NCBI GenBank assembly: GCA_947095535.1
Contig: OX352773.1
Location: forward strand, 169,334,438 to 169,398,437
Length of the DNA: 64,000 nucleotides
Origin: Poecilobothrus nobilitatus
Lineage: Eukaryota; Arthropoda; Insecta; Diptera; Dolichopodidae
Direction of reading: 5' to 3'
Position numbers and translations under genes: made by a program. The notes under the pieces were generated by a model. The model was not told the DNA's origin, made no database searches, and saw only the letters and a program-made list of their open reading frames with translations. This document shows positions 25,240 to 37,744 of this stretch, piece by piece (the stretch's first letter is position 1; the number at the start of each line of letters is the position of its first letter).

Positions 25240-25680
25240 ATTATGTTTCCATCTTCGAACATTCACCATTAAAGTTAAATAAATTTTTTAACATAAATAG
25301 TTTTTCAAATATAGCACTATTTGTAACATCCGAAACTGTAAATATTGATTTTTGATGATAAAAAAAGATCAGGTCGTTTGGATTTTTTAATTGAAAAAAA
25401 AAAATATTAAGCAAAATTTGAGATAGACACATTTGAAAATAAGTGTTTTTAAAATTTTGTGGGACTGTAGCTCCGTAATGTATAAAAAAGTTCTTCTACA
25501 ATATTAAGAGTTGCATAAAAAAGTTCTTCTACAATATTAATTTTTTTCATAAGACCTATATCTATGGTTAACGGTGTGGAAGTTTTGTACATAGACGAAC
25601 AAATGAATGGATGGACATAGTGAAACTAATAAACAAATTTTTAAAATATTTTTTTTTGAAAAATGTGTTAAAATTCTTCC
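25240..25680 (+). repeat. Dispersed repeat, family A copy with a small internal duplication
   Basis: Carries the family A blocks 'gggactgtagctccgtaatg', 'ggttaacggtgtggaagttt' and a final 'gatggacatagtgaaactaa'. Within it the segment 'ataaaaaagttcttctacaa'-'tattaa' occurs twice (25482-25507 and 25515-25540), a 33-bp-period duplication not seen in other copies. Confidence 0.6.
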
Positions 25681-27029
25681 AGCATTTAGTATTTTCATAA
25701 GTTACTTTACTTATGTTATTCATTTAATAAATGTTAAAGGCCACATGTTATAACGACTAATACTAATTAAATAAATAATCCTTAAATATTGTAAGATACA
25801 TATATCAATTTAAAAAAAATATATATATTTTGTGTATTAGCTAATTAATTTTTCGTTTAGTTTTCACTGATTATAAAAATTTAATTTATATTATACATTG
25901 TGCAATTTATACAATTACTAAAAACTAGGTCAATATATTTGATAGATATAGATGATCAATCTTAAATTTTAAAAAATTTTTACAAGGACGAGAATAAAAA
26001 ATTTTTTTCATACTTATGTATTTTTCTTGCTTAGAAAGGAAAATGTCAACAATTTTTTTTTTTTTTTTTTGTGAAATGAAAAATTAAAATTATGAAACTT
26101 GATTTTTTTTTTCTTATAGAAATTTAAGTCAATCAAATCAAAATAAAGCTTTTTCTCCTTAAAAGTGAAATATGCCTGAAAATGATTTTCCATAATAATA
26201 TGTATATGTAGGTATTTACAAGTAAATATTTTAGTTATTCCTAACAAGTTGGGTTCGTATAAACGGGTCCGAATAACTACATATACAATATAACTTTACT
26301 ATTTAAAGTCCATAATTTTTTGTGTTCCAAAAACAGAAAAAAAAAAAAAAAAGAAAATCCATTTTAAATAACTTTGATACTTTGATTGACGTAAAAAAGG
26401 CAGAAACAATTAACTTATTTCTTTTTTCTCACATTCTTTACTTTGCCTCAGCTCCATATTTTTCAGATTTTCTTTTCGTATAGATTAAGAAATTTTTCAA
26501 AATTTTCTTTTTATTTTTTTTACTTTTTACAGTTCACTGCCTAAAGGAAAAACGTTATTTGAGAAAAAAATATTTATTTTTGTTTTTTCTATTTGATGAG
26601 GGTTTTTCTATTCTGTCTTCGGAAGTTATTTTTATTTTTTTATGTTGTGGCAAAAAATATAAAAAATAAAATTAACAAATAGAAAGGAAACAAAGAAGAC
26701 AAACACATGTTTTGTTTCACAATCATTGGTTTATAGACAAGACGTATAATGATTATTATATAATGATGTTTTAACAAATGAAAGAAAACTGATTATTAAA
26801 AATGTGAAAAAATGGGTGAGATTTTACAATAATTTGGGTTTTAATTTTTAATAAAAACCCTAATTAGAAATTCGATTAATTTAATTGTATGATTTTAGAA
26901 TAAATTTTCAAAATTTTTGGAATAAAATACAATATGGGTATGGTACAGATGTTTCCAAAGAAACAAAAATAAAAATAAAACACATAGAAACAAAATACAT
27001 ACATATGTATATTAATAAGTATATCGTAC

Positions 27030-27135
27030 CTTGATCTTGGTTTTAATTTTGATTCACTACTGGTTGCAGGATCTGTATCTAATAAAGCTTGCCGTTTATC
27101 TTGTGATATTGATGGACTAGCAACTCGATTTTTAC
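27030..27135 (-). CDS. Ras-family small GTPase, penultimate coding exon (linker)
   Basis: An internal 106-nt exon on the minus strand, preceded by the acceptor 'cttttttacag' and followed by the donor 'gtacga'. Joined to the exon at 51440-51597 it continues the frame through a split Gly codon: 'GKNRVASPSISQDKRQALLD', then 'TDPATSSESKLKPRSR'. This is a Ser/Pro/Lys-rich linker between the GTPase fold and the membrane-anchor tail, with no known domain and probably flexible. Its phase (two bases at each end) forces both neighbouring exons to be in frame, which is the main evidence that it is real. Variable linkers of this kind are normal in Ras relatives with long C-terminal extensions. Confidence 0.85.
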
Positions 27136-27424
27136 CTGTAAAAAAAGATGAAACTATATTTAAGGTATAAATATATAAATTATATGTGTAGATAATTGTG
27201 TATTAATATATTTTATGTAAGATTGCATGAAAGAAATTATATTAAATATATTTAAAAAAAAAAAAATTACAAATTTGGGTTTTTATTCAATTTTGAAGAT
27301 TTTAATTTATTAAAAATTTTCTGCAATATAATTTAAAATAAATAAAGCTTGTACTCTTATATTTACAAATATCGTGCCATTCATTGTTCGCTTATAGTCT
27401 TACTAACCAATTTAAAATTACTGA

Positions 27425-27595
27425 ATCTCTGTCCTATCCCTATTCCCTTGCACAAATAATACGGAGCTGGTGGCTTTGCCTCATTAAATTGAATAGGTCG
27501 GTTTAGTTAGTTAAAATCTGACACTACAAAAAAAGGACACTACTACTAGTAATGTTATGAAGATTCGCACCTCCTTTTTGGAAACAAATAAAACA
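27425..27595 (+). mobile_element. SINE-like retroposon B, diverged copy
   Basis: Retains 'cctatccctattccc', 'ggtttagttagttaaaatct', 'gacactac' and 'gaagattcgcacctcc' in the order of the copy at 8305-8652, with many changes and an internal loss around the 'tactgcgtt' block. Confidence 0.5.
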
Positions 27596-27689
27596 TAATT
27601 GCGACAACGTCAGTTTTTTTAGTCCAATAAAAGATAATTTTTGATTAATTCTTTTTAAAATGATTCTTTAAATAATGATTTTGCCCTGT

Positions 27690-28018
27690 ATAGGCACATG
27701 TATGTTCCATTAGTTGTCACTAAATAACTTGAACCCGTATTTCACATAAAATATTGTTTTGTAATTTTATCCTTTCAATAACTATTACATTTTTATTTAC
27801 ATTTTTAATATGGTTAGCCTTGTTTGAAATTGTTGCGATTAATAACAAATGCAATAAGTTGAAATCTGTTGTTATATTCCAACAGTCGTTAGTAAAATTG
27901 ATTAAAAATAAGAAGGCCAGCCAATTTTGTTTTTCAAAAATAATTTTTAGACAATTTAAATTATAAAAATATATAAATAAAACTGCAAAATATGTAGTGG
28001 AACATATATGTGCTAGCG
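27690..28018. mobile_element. Possible short inverted-repeat element
   Basis: 'ggcacatgtatgttccatta' at the left is mirrored by the reverse complement of 'tagtggaacatatatgtgct' at the right, about 20-24 bp with a few mismatches, spaced about 330 bp apart. The interior is AT-rich and non-coding. No clear target duplication, so this is only a candidate. Confidence 0.35.
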
Positions 28019-29094
28019 GTAAACATTGGTGGAACTTATAAGTCCCAACAGTTGTAAATTTTTGTGTATATTTATTTGAAAAGTAAATTGGATTTCAGTT
28101 TTTAGTAAATAAAATTTATGAACGCTAATGATGGAGAACAAAGACTTTTAACAAAATGAAAAAAAAATATTGTTGATTGACTATGGTGATGTTGAACGCT
28201 TTCATAATAAATAAATAGGTACATAATTTGTTAAAAACAAAAAAATTATACTGGTGATCTTTTTTTAATATTTAATTGTTAGGACCCATTTTTCCCATTA
28301 GTAATTAAATTACTGATGGGTACATACACTATCCCAGGACTTTTTTTCTGGTTTGAAATATCGTAAAGCTAAATGTGCACTAAAACAGAATTAGGGGTAC
28401 CTCATGGCCAATGCAACTGTTTGAATGGTTTCAATCTTTATAAAAAAAAAATCTGTTTTGAAAGGGTTAATGTATTTTTATAGGGTTAGGGTTAAAGTTT
28501 TTTCTCAGTTTCTTTGCATGAAAAAATTCAACAAATCTCAAGAACTCATATACAACTATTTAATATTCCACAATTACCAACCATACAACCAACCGCATTA
28601 CAAATTTAAAAATTAATTTTTTTTTAAAACATGATTAACGAATTTAAAATAAAGTAAGCAAACATCATATTAAATCGTCCTTCATTATTTAATGAGATAA
28701 TATCAAAAGATTTTAAAAACTTTGATTTTAAATTATTATATTACAGAATATATTAAAATCCTTTGCAGCCCTTACATGTTTTTCGTTTGTAGTTAATTTA
28801 ACTGATAAAACCTTGTTTTGATTTTTAATTTAAAATTCTTATTTGGTAGTTAATTAAAATAATATGTTTTTTTTCCTTTTAACATACATAATTCCAATAT
28901 TTAAACTTTTAATAATATTTTTTTACCCAATGTATCTTTAAGCTTTGAAAATAAAAAGGAATGCAATAGAACTCCGATTATTAAAATCGAAATTTTCTTA
29001 TAAAACAAAACAAAATTAAGGAAAGGAAATAATTTTTAAAGAATTAATAAAGTCTTAATTTGTTAAATACTTCGAAAAAAGAGAAATTTTGAAG
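28019..29094. other. AT-rich intron DNA, no feature
   Basis: Nothing supportable beyond AT-rich sequence. Confidence 0.4.
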
Positions 29095-29590
29095 TTGTAT
29101 GACAGCTACTTCAACCTGTTGGCGGAAACCAACCTCGAAGAAGTTATTGCCATAACTTGCATTTTAGAAGTTATTGCCATAAGATTTGATAATCTTTTAC
29201 AAGATTTTAGATGTCTTGTGTAATCAAATTCAAAGATATACAAGCTACTGGAACCTGCTACTCTAGCACAACTAAATTTTACAGATGTTGTTGGCGTGCA
29301 ACTTAACATCTTTTCATAAAATTTTAGACACGTAGTTTCAATAGACATGTAGATACTTAGTTTCAATATTTTGATTGAAAAAGAGAAGTTGTATGACAGT
29401 TACTCTTATCTGATACTCCGAACTGACTGGATTTAAATAGCGAAACTAACAATTTTTTAATAGTGATGTGGTAAAAATTTCAGAATTCTAGCTCCCATAC
29501 TTTTTGAGTTATCGTGCAGACAGAAAGACGTACGTGGATTAATCAATTGGTTTTTCATTTCTGATTCGGCCCATACACTTGAGTCTATAT
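29095..29590 (-). repeat. Dispersed repeat, family E, reverse copy
   Basis: Reverse-oriented relative of 3505-3960, sharing the 'ggatttaaatagcgaaacta' block, a 'ttatcgtgcagacagaaaga' block and the segment translating as 'PTTSVKF'. It also contains a direct repeat of 'gaagttattgccataa' (about 29137-29155 and 29167-29182). Confidence 0.5.
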
Positions 29591-31204
29591 CTAGGTCGGC
29601 TCCTTTAAGAACGGCAAATTTATTATACCCTTGAACATATGTTCATCTAATTGCTGATGTAAGTTTTTCACGTTTTTTTATGTTGTCGGAAACAGAAAAT
29701 AGTAATGGCTCTATGATATTTCATGTTGCAAAATATTAACTTTCGGGTGGAAAGTTTTAAAGTGTTAGTAGTGGTAGTAAGATGTTAGTAAGTTGGGTAG
29801 AAGGAGTTTAATATTGTTTCATTTAACATTTAAGAATTTTAGTTTAACATTAACAATTATTTACAATTAATAGATTTAAAAAACTTAAATTTTGTAATCC
29901 ATATTGAGCACCATATTATTGTCTGTTATGAGTTGTTTTCTTTTTCTCTTGTTGTCATATTTTTAGCTCTTTACAAAATGTTTAAGTTTGTTAATAACGA
30001 GTTTTTACTGTTTAACTGTGTAACGGAAATTTTGTTATATAAATAAAAAAACTTTTGAGTAAAACCGGAAGCAAATACACCATATTTTACAGGAAATATA
30101 TATTTACTTTTTAATTTTTTTTTTTTAATTTGAAATGACAACATTATATAACTAAATTTTCTTTGAAGTTGTTTCATTTCTATTTTCTATCAACTTTTCA
30201 ACTGGAAAACTATTACACTTTTTAGTGGAAAATTTCATAATATAGATAGAAGTTTTGTTTTTTTCCTTTTTCATATTTGAAAAACTTAAATTTGTTGAAA
30301 TTGATAAAGTCAAAATACGTATTTCTTAAAAAAAAAAAATGTATTATTTCTGAAAGTATTTTTAAAAAAGATGATGAAGTTTTTTTTGAAGAAATCAGTT
30401 AAAATAATTTAAGTTATTATACTGATATAGGAACGATAGTCAACGGTATATTAAAATTGATTTTGTGTTTGTAATGGTTTTTGAATAAAAAATGACTTGA
30501 GTGTATGAATCCGATCAGAATCGAAAAGTATGTTGAATTATTGTGTGTCTGTGTGTCTGTATGTCATGAATTATGTGTGTCTGTTCCTACATCTGTATGT
30601 CATAAAAATACCTTAAAAACCATTAATTTTGTGGTTTCAACAAGTTCACCCAAAATATTGGTAAAAAATGTTATAGAAACTATAATTGTTTTAATTGAAA
30701 TCGTGATCCATGGTATCTTTCATGTACACATTTCAGAATCTAAGATCTTTACCCCAACTAGTATTGATATTATTCATTTTATAATATTGTAAGTAGATTG
30801 ATATTATTCTATTTTAAACACTAAAGAATGTATTATTCATACGGTATTTCATAGTTAACAGGACCAACTTTATTCTTGCTTATGTTTTTTCTTGTGTATA
30901 TTATGTGTTGTGGAAGTTCAAGAAAACAAAAAAGTTTTTAAGAAGAAATTTTTTCTTCTCTTCTCTTATAAAAAAATGTCATAACTTTGTTAAAAAATCA
31001 TAACTTTTACGAGGAGCTGTACACAAACACTTTAATTTGTGTAAATTACAAAAAAAAAATTTAAAAAGTAGCAAAATAATTTAAAAAAAAAAATATTATA
31101 AATTTTGGCATTCTGGAAGAAAGATAATAAGTTATTTAGGTGATTCTATTTAGGATCAATACTACTTTATTTCGTTATTTTTATTGTAAACTTTAACCAA
31201 CTGT
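29591..31204. other. AT-rich intron DNA
   Basis: A short TG/CT-rich tract ('tgtgtgtctgtgtgtctgta', about 30542-30600) accounts for the Cys/Val-rich 95-codon open frame nearby. That frame has no recognisable domain and is not called a gene. Confidence 0.45.
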
Positions 31205-31515
31205 AAACTACCACAGCCCTGCAAACTACCACCTAAAGAAAATGGAACTGTAGCTGAAGGTGATAGTTGCCGCCTCTGTCAAAATATAGCAGAGACCACG
31301 GAGAATATACTCTGCTACTGCGAAGTAACAGCAAGAAGAAGACGTTATCATTTAGGTAAAGGATTTCTTTTCACAGATGAATTGGCCAATTTGGCTTCCG
31401 AAAATATATTAAGATTCTATAAATCTGTAGAAATGTCGTAGGAAGGAGGGCAGTAAATTCATAATAGATCTTTAGATCGCAGTGCTCTCTTGTGTTCCCC
31501 TTAAAAAAAAAAAAA
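31205..31515 (+). pseudogene. LINE 3' end with Cys-His motif and A tail
   Basis: A 5'-truncated non-LTR retrotransposon tail. The frame reads 'GDSCRLCQNIAETTENILCY', then 'CEVTARRRRYHLGKGF' and a stop at about 31440. The spacing CxxC...(I/L)LCxC followed by 'ARRRxxxLG' is the usual C-terminal zinc-knuckle-like block of RNase H-bearing LINEs such as those near the I or R1 group. A 3' UTR with 'tagatcgcagtgctctcttg' follows and ends in a poly-A run at 31503-31515. The plus orientation is antisense to the host gene. Nothing of the endonuclease or reverse transcriptase remains. Confidence 0.7.
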
Positions 31516-33299
31516 TTAAACATATAAACTGATAAAAAATAACTAATTAAAAATAAAATAAGTAAAAATCAAAGTCATCACTTAATATTAATCCATATTC
31601 AGTCTATTAGAGAAATTTCAAATCAAAATTGGAGTCAAGTCTATTTACTCATTTATCGAATTTTAATTTTTCCCTCAGTTTTTGGCAGAACCACATTATC
31701 GGACCTGTTCGACTAGGGATGTCCATAATGATTTCATTGTTTAAAAAATTGCTCATAGACTTGGAGGAAAATCAAAAATTTCACTGCTTTGAGTGTCTGA
31801 AAACAAAAAATTCGTCTTATATACCGCCAAAAAAAATTAATTAGGCTTCGGCAACAAGTTTAGTCCACATCATATGCTGATTTATACGCAGCACAAATAA
31901 AGTAGTACCATTTGACGAAAAGTTATAGTAAAAAATTCAGAAATATCACCTATGATATGCAGCAGTAGGGTCAAGCAATTGTGGTTTTCTTTCGCTTAAG
32001 TTCTACTAAATTAAATTGATAAGACGAGAATGAAGAAAAACAAGTAGTAATTTTTAGGTGTCTTTTTAGCATTTTATTACACTAAATTTATCATAATTCT
32101 TAATCCAAGTGTATTTAAAAATCAACACAAACGATAACAGACATTTCATTAATTTTTTTTAGTTATTATCCGATTCTTTAATTTTTATAATCTTGTAACA
32201 GGTAATATTAGCAACATTAAGAGGGAAAAACTTTTATCTAAAGGGAATAATATTCATTTATACTTTGTGCCTTGCCTCAAACTCTTTTAACGAGTGTATC
32301 TATTTTTAGATGAAATTCTTTTAATATTACACAAAATTAGATGGAGGTTATCCTTTTTTAAGGATCATTATACTTTTTAAGGTCATTTTATTCTTTTTTT
32401 TTTCCTTCTATCTTTAAGTTTTCATCATTTTTTTAAACTTTTTCTTCTGAATCACATGCTGAACTTTGTATAAATGATGGTATAAAAAGATTTATGATCA
32501 TTTGTATATAAAAGTGTAGACAATACAAAAATGTGTAGATATATGTATATACATATGCAATATTTTTTGATAAGTGTAGATTTTTAGAAAGTTTGTTTTT
32601 CTATTATTTGGGTTAAGTTTAAGAACTTTTGTTTTTGATTGTGACAGGATATCAGGATTTCTTTAGACAGTTATAAGATTTATAATATTTCGGTGTGTGG
32701 ACGATTGTTGGATTTGTTTTAAAGTTAAGCTATGGTAGTTTGTGTTGTTTGCTTGACCTTAAAATGGTCAAAAAGTTTTTCTTTGAATTATGATTACATG
32801 TTAAATCTAAAATGTATGGAAAAGTTAAATTAAAAAAACTTAACAAATATTTAACTGTTATACAAATTGTTACTCGTATAAAAATAGTTATGTTGAAGAC
32901 ATCTGAAACATTAAAATTAATTTAAAAAAATGAAGAAAAATTTACCAGAATATTCATCAGATGGAACTGGTGTAAAAAATTTTTGAACTTTTGAAATTTA
33001 GTTAAATTTTTTAATACTGAAAATAAAAGAGTAATACATAATTTTATATGGAAAATATGGAGAGCTCGAAAGACTAAAAGAAAACGTCGACTAACAAATG
33101 GGATTGGCCTTTTTGCTGAAGAAAAAAAAGATAAAATAAAATGTCGAAAAAAAGATAACGAATTCTGTTATTGAAAAATAAAATTTTCGACATTTTTTTA
33201 AAGGTATATATTTTAAGTATATGAAGTATACACGTCCTACAACACTTATTGCATATTTTAAGTCTATGAAGTACTTATATGAAGGATATTTTTATATAA
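31516..33299. other. AT-rich intron DNA, no gene
   Basis: The 71-codon frame at 31629-31844 has no recognisable motif and no supporting context. Nothing else is seen. Confidence 0.4.
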
Positions 33300-33531
33300 A
33301 AAATATAATTAGAAGAGATTTTAAAGTAAGATATAAAATCAGGGTTTCAATTATATGTTTAGCAGGAATTGTCTAACTACCTATGTAAAAAAATACTTAG
33401 GTGATAAATTGGTTTTGAAAATCGGGGTTATACGTTTTTTTCTAGAATATGTATTTTATACATGTTTATTGTAAATTATAGGAGGTGTTTTGTATAGTTA
33501 GTTACAAAATTAGATTTATACGCTTTTTCTA

Positions 33532-33576
<45 letters not shown>

Positions 33577-33830
33577 ATGCAGTATATGTATAAGTCGTAT
33601 AGTCGTATAATATGTGTACATATATGTGCAATTTTTCTAATATATGGAGAAAGTGGTGTTTTATAGCCGGTTACAAAATCAGGGTTACCATTTTTTTTCA
33701 AAATATGCATATATATACACATATATATAAATATTCCTGATTGATCCTAAATTAGGGAGGATTTTACAGTTCAGAATCAGGGATTTAAATTACAGAATTA
33801 GCGTTTAAATAATTAGTTAACAGAGCTTTT
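33300..33830. repeat. Cluster of short palindromic repeat C, with (TA)n
   Basis: At least four degenerate copies of a unit like 'gttacaaaatcagggttata' plus 'cgctttttctagaatata', separated by AT-rich spacers (around 33320-33350, 33420-33450, 33500-33535, 33655-33715). An (AT)n run of about 37 bases lies at 33534-33570. Related units occur, some reversed, at 45890-45930, 50420-50530 and 57265-57430, each with a partner in the opposite orientation in the last two cases. Confidence 0.55.
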
Positions 33831-34299
33831 TTTCGTAAAAAAACTAAATATTATACATTTATATGTAAAACTAGGTGAAACTAGGTGATGGGGAGACAAC
33901 GAAGAAAAAATTCTATCGAATGTAGGGGGGGTCTATTCTGGACGCTTTTCGAAATATGAGGGATTAAAGAAGTTTTAGCGACTTTTCATAAAAAAATCTA
34001 TAACTTTTGAACTACTTGCTATAGAGAGATATAATAATTAAACAAAACCATTTACGAATTAAATAAAATCGTTTTAAATTGAAACTTTTGTATTTAAAAA
34101 TTAACTGTTTTTTTTTAAATCCATTTTCCGCTATTCGATATTTTATTCTTTGGACATTTTTTTTTAACATTTTTTTATTCACAATTTTTTTTCAACAAAT
34201 CAATACACACTCTAGTAAACAGATGGAACTTTAAAATGTAGATTAGTTGTGCAGAACAGGAAACATTTCTAAAGATGGCTGAAATTTATTCCAAGTTGA
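33831..34299. other. AT-rich intron DNA, no feature
   Basis: No supportable feature. Confidence 0.4.
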
Positions 34300-35030
34300 A
34301 TTACTATTGAATGCAAGCACTCTGGTGGCATGCTATGATTTCTTAAGAAAATCTAATTTCACACTAGCCGCAATTAGTTTAAAGAGAAACGTGATTACTA
34401 GCTTGATAAACCCCAATTTAGACATAGTAGATGATTGGGGTTTAGCGAACAGAATTGAGTGCGATACCTTTGAAACTGTATGTGTTATTGTAAAAGAAAT
34501 GAAATGAATTTCAAGGAGTTGGAAGGAGTAATAATGGAACAGTCCGAAAACCTTAATATTTTAGCCATGCATCTTAACCAAAAAATTGTATAGATAGAAC
34601 ATATTTATGATGTAACTAAGAATACTGCCAAATGTTTGGGTTTTCTTTCTCTTTGTAAAGCTTATTTTTCTCTTAGATATCTTGTATAATATCCATAAAG
34701 TGATTTAAGACTGGTAATGGAATCTCATTTGTTGTAGGAATTATTAAAATATGGAACATTCTCCCACTAAATGTATTTCTTTCTCTTAACAATATTTCAT
34801 TTTACACTTATTCAAAAACAACATATTCAATTTCGTATCCAATTTACCTTCTAATTCACCTTTTTTGTCCTATTTTCCACTCTAACGTCCTCCCCAATTT
34901 AGTCAAAACTACAAATTTGCAAATTAAAAAAATTGTTTTTATTCAATTTCTTTTTTATTCAAAAATGTCGCAATTTTAATTTTGTGGACATATAATGGGC
35001 CAATATTATTATATTATCTCTGCTAGTGAT
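34300..35030 (+). pseudogene. CR1/jockey-like LINE relic, heavily decayed
   Basis: The 3' half of a reverse-transcriptase ORF in the plus orientation, broken by many stops and shifts. Recognisable pieces in order are 'NPNLDIVDDWGLANRIECDT' (about 34410-34470), the palm-to-thumb block with its 'WG..N' motif; 'NLNILAMHLNQKIV' then a stop then 'IEHIYDVTKNTAKCLGFLSL' (34545-34660), the thumb; and 'IIKIWNILPLNVFLSLNNI' (34740-34795), the block near the C-terminus where such LINEs have 'xWNxLPxxVF'. The tail runs into sequence like 'tggacatataatgggccaat'. The catalytic Asp pair is not visible. Clade assignment is tentative. Confidence 0.6.
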
Positions 35031-37744
35031 TTGTATATATATAATTATTTTTAATTACAACACTACATATTCATGTGAAACAACTTTAAAATTATATTGA
35101 TTTAAAAATACCATATAATACCTTAGAGTTTAAAAATTGTTAATTAATCAAACGCAAAATATCTAAGAAAATAAAAAAAAAAAAAAATTCCTTTTATGAG
35201 AACTAAATATTAATTAACACATACATATATACAATTTTTATTTTAGATTTAATGAAAATTGAAAATGAAAACGAAAATCAATTTTATGAAACCTTAGGTT
35301 AAAAAAGAAAAAAATAATTAAGTTTTCCATTTTATTTAATTACCTGTAACTATACATTCGCAATCAGATATTATTCAAAATTTAACTTTTTCGAGAAATA
35401 ACTGGGATAAAAGATAACATTTATATTCCAAAAAATATTTGGGCAATTTATATAATTATCTTGGTGGGTATTCAAGAATAACAAAATTGATACCATAGAT
35501 ATTATTGAAAAGAAAAGTATATTTTAGGACTTAATGATATTGAAATGTTGAAGATTTTAAAATGAAATTTAGGATTTGGGATATTTAGGATAATTTGGTG
35601 AAAATGTTCAATTGTACTTGTAATTAAAATTTTTTTTTTTTACAATTAAAAGACTATACCAAAATTGATTCATCCTAATCAATTTCCTAATTTATAAGAT
35701 TGTTAATTTGTATTGAAATACAATTTTCATCTTCGGATGAAAAAGTGAAAAATACGTTACTAATTATAAACACAAAAACAAGAAGTGTGCATTTGACTAT
35801 GTCAATTCTAGGATACCCGTTGGAGTTATATGACACACCAAATTTTACAGAAACCGTTAAAATTTTAATTCTTTTGACAAAACTTCAGATATAAATTTTA
35901 ATTAGACACTCAGACAGTTATGTTCATACAAAAAAAAAAACAAATTGTATCGCAGTTACTGAAACTCACCTGTTAAACTTGTTCAATTTCACTATCAAAG
36001 GTGGAATATATATGAAAATTGTATTGGAAATATTGTCGAATCCGACACCTTAATTTTTTGAAAATTTAGTTTGAAAAATAATATAAAATAATGGTCATTA
36101 ATAATCATATAAAAAATATTTTGAAAATTTTATAAATATTTGTAGCTAACATAACTGAATGGAAAAGCAGAAAAGCGGAAAAGCAGTAACGTTAATGTTA
36201 CCGTTATTCTTTTTCCGAACTTCTGTACAATTTCTGAGTTATAGATAATTAAATTTTATTCTCTTACCGGTTTAAGTTTCTTATTCTTTTATTCTTATAT
36301 ATATTATTAGTTTATTTTCTTACTGGTTGAATTTTGTACGAATTTTTCCTATCCTAATTCCTAAGTATTCCAAAATATTATATTTACCGCTTAATGACTT
36401 TGTCGCTGATCGGTACCTAATAGCAGTAATTTATTTTACTATGTTGTTTTTGTGTGCAAAATTTGAAAAGAATCGCCCATATTATATACATATTATTATT
36501 AATAAAAATTTCCATTGGAAGACTAGACAGAAAAGATCATAAAGGTCAAATTAAATTTTAATAGAATATATAGAAGTCAAGCTAGTCTTTTAATCCTCTT
36601 ATAACCAATTAATGCTCTCCATACAATTGTTTTTAAAAGTATTCTGTTGCTGATAATAGTTAACGGTATAACAATAATGTAAATATAATAAATCTAATTT
36701 GAAACTTACTTATAATATCCTAAGTATTTTGTATTTACTAATCAATTGGTCCGATTAATTTCAAATTAACTTGGATTCATAACAATTTCTAATTTTTACT
36801 CTCACATGTGTACTAAATTTTGTTTGCATAATATGTAAATCATTTTGAATTAAATGTGATTAAAGTTTTAAAAATTTTATTTATCCCAATAGCTTAGTTT
36901 TAATGTTGAATCCTTATTATCCTCTCTTCTCCATTGAAAATTCTCTTATCCAAATTTTATTCCTTTTCAACATCTTTCATCAATAACTTCAACCGTACCC
37001 ATAATATTAAGCTTATTTCTTTTAAGACAAAATTATTAACATTATAAACAATTAATTTTACGTTTGATTTTTTAAAAATTTTCTACAAAATTTTAATTAT
37101 TATTTTCGTGACCCATTTTAAATGAATTTTTTTTTTTAATCAAATTAAAGTTTTTGATGATTTGAGGTAAAAATGATTTATTTTTGTTTTCCTTTTACTT
37201 TTTATTTTTCAAAAAAAGGTTCTCCTTTAATTTAATTTTAATTTTTTCATTATGGTTGTTAAACTATTTAAAAATTTTATATATTATATTATTTTATAAA
37301 AGAAAAATAGCAAAATTTTTAGACTCCCTACTTTTAGACTTAATTAAGCTAACCGCTGTTTAACAATAAAAAAAAAGGAATAAATTGTTTTGATAAAGGT
37401 AAAAAAAGGAAATGGTTTACTTTTCTTTTTATTTTATGATGAAAAAATTAGAGAGTAGGTACTCTTGACTTATCTTTTCTATTCTATTAAAATTTAATTT
37501 GACCTTTAAACGTTTTTGTTAATTTCAAAAGATAAAGATAAAAGAAGAGTATACTATAAGATAAAATAATATGGTATGTTACTTTCTTATTATGTATGTA
37601 ATATTCTTTGTTTACTCATTATTACTCATAAAGTGGAAAATTGTATTAAAATTTTGTACATAATATTTTTAAAATCAATTTAAATGTACAAAATCAGATA
37701 ATGTTTAATTTATGTTAAGAAACGCTTATCAAATTATTTAAAAT
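35031..37744. other. AT-rich intron DNA, no gene
   Basis: Several short open frames here translate to low-complexity or unrecognisable protein. Nothing supportable. Confidence 0.4.

Larger units (their letters stand above)
23292..27029 (-). other. Intron of the Ras-like gene (3.7 kb)
   Basis: Bounded by the donor 'aag|gtacga' after the exon ending at 27030 and the acceptor 'ttgcag' before 23291, reading on the minus strand. It contains a LINE relic (24100-24975) and family A repeats (23690-23830, 25240-25680). The rest is AT-rich with no gene. Confidence 0.85.

Noticed and set aside
30505..30792. A 95-codon frame rich in Cys and Val
   Set aside because: Created by a tgtgtctg tract followed by AT-rich sequence; no domain, start context or homologous copy supports a protein.
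33534..33570. Considered whether clustered repeats were a CRISPR array
   Set aside because: Repeats here are degenerate, palindromic and irregularly spaced, and the sequence is eukaryotic; it is a simple (AT)n run plus a dispersed repeat.
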